6,339 nucleotides of DNA from Planctomycetia bacterium (lineage in GTDB: Bacteria; Planctomycetota; Phycisphaerae; Phycisphaerales; SM1A02), in the NCBI GenBank assembly GCA_005799205.1, contig SYHM01000009.1, positions 1 to 6,339 on the forward strand, given 5' to 3'. A program made the position numbers and the translations under genes. Shown here piece after piece: positions 5,953 to 6,339 of this stretch (position 1 is the stretch's first letter; every line of letters starts with the position of its first letter). Below the pieces are notes generated by a model. It saw only the letters and a program-made list of their open reading frames with translations. It searched no databases and was not told the DNA's origin.

Positions 5953-6339
5953 GAGGACATTACCTACACAACTCCCAACGTCGCTGTGCATCGCCTGCGC
6001 CATCGGTGCAGCGGGTGCACTCCTTGGATCGCTCTGGGCCGCAGAACCACTTGTTGCACCGGGGTCACTCGGGAACACTTCCGACTTTCAGTACGCGCGC
6101 CTTGTGTTCACGGTCGCACCCCAGTCGACGACGGTCTGGATCAACACTCCGGTGGGAGCCGCGACTGCATCAATTGGCAAGGGCACCGGTGGGACGCTCG
6201 ACGCGATTCAAGAGGCGATTCGCGCGACCGATCCTGCGGGCAGCTACGACACGCTCGGCACAGGTCTCGCAGTCGATGACATGGTGCTGATGCAATGGAT
6301 GGGGCTGGCGAATTGGGAACTCGCCGCCGTGACACAAAA
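5951..6339 (+). CDS. Unrecognised exported protein, 3' part beyond window
   Basis: An open frame of 129 codons from ATG 5951 reaches the right edge without a stop. The N-terminus (MRTLPTQL) is followed by a hydrophobic stretch of small residues at about 11-30 and a likely signal-peptidase site near WAA-EP (29-33). The mature part begins with a strand-like segment (FQYARLVFTVAP, about 46-57) and a Gly/Thr/Ala-rich stretch (IGKGTGGTLDAIQ, about 75-87), then DDMVLMQWMGLANWELAAV (about 109-127). No family was recognised. The GC-rich codon pattern, in-frame signal peptide and absence of stops support a real gene; other frames here are shorter and lack such features. The in-frame stop upstream is at 5915-5917, so ATG 5951 is the only ATG start available. 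It is divergent from the transporter with starts adjacent or overlapping, leaving almost no dedicated promoter space. It may be unrelated to the catabolic genes. Confidence 0.72.
   Translation, partial: MRTLPTQLPTSLCIACAIGAAGALLGSLWAAEPLVAPGSLGNTSDFQYARLVFTVAPQSTTVWINTPVGAATASIGKGTGGTLDAIQEAIRATDPAGSYDTLGTGLAVDDMVLMQWMGLANWELAAVTQ
5962..5966 (-). promoter_or_regulatory. Possible ribosome binding site for the MFS transporter
   Basis: TAGGT on the minus strand lies nine bases before ATG 5952 and is the only plausible Shine-Dalgarno near either candidate start. It is the reason for preferring 5952 over 5925. It lies within the first codons of the divergent plus-strand gene. Confidence 0.4.

Noticed and set aside
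5986..6290. Two plus-strand frames at the right edge (5986-6279 and 6006-6290)
   Set aside because: They are out of frame with the signal-peptide-bearing gene from 5951 and read as Arg/His/Ser-rich shadow sequence.

Overview
This window is an almost fully coding stretch of a bacterial chromosome centred on the lower part of tyrosine/phenylalanine breakdown, the homogentisate pathway. It holds homogentisate 1,2-dioxygenase (hmgA) and fumarylacetoacetase (fahA), the ring-opening and last hydrolytic steps that turn homogentisate into fumarate and acetoacetate. DNA is moderately GC-rich, coding density is very high, and several genes start with GTG or perhaps TTG. Signal-peptide-bearing proteins and the compact HmgA type suggest a Gram-negative-type environmental bacterium. 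A Planctomycetota/Phycisphaerae-like origin is a low-confidence impression, not shown by any marker here.

Layout. (1) 1-505, minus: 5' part of an RluA-type pseudouridine synthase that runs off the left edge. (2) 527-1759, plus: hmgA, divergent from (1), with about 21 bp between the proposed starts. (3) 1773-2354, plus: an exported or membrane-anchored DUF192 protein directly behind hmgA, with its ribosome binding site overlapping the hmgA stop. (4) 5952-2351, minus: a three-gene run of MFS transporter, uncharacterised 318-residue protein and fahA. Junctions are 3 bp and a 4-bp GTGA overlap, so this is very probably one transcript. (5) 5951 to the right edge, plus: an unrecognised exported protein, cut by the window end and divergent from the transporter.

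The two catabolic enzymes are on opposite strands and converge. The DUF192 gene and fahA end inside one 8-bp palindrome (CGCTAGCG), their TAG stops read from the two strands of the same CTAG. There is no room for a conventional terminator between them. Neither maleylacetoacetate isomerase (the step between HmgA and FahA) nor 4-hydroxyphenylpyruvate dioxygenase (the step before HmgA) is in the window.

The transporter probably handles an aromatic acid or related substrate feeding the pathway; this is inferred from fold and position. The 318-residue protein between transporter and fahA is the least explained part of the locus and the best lead. No RNA genes, CRISPR arrays, insertion sequences or notable repeats were found, and no non-coding stretch exceeds about 70 bp.
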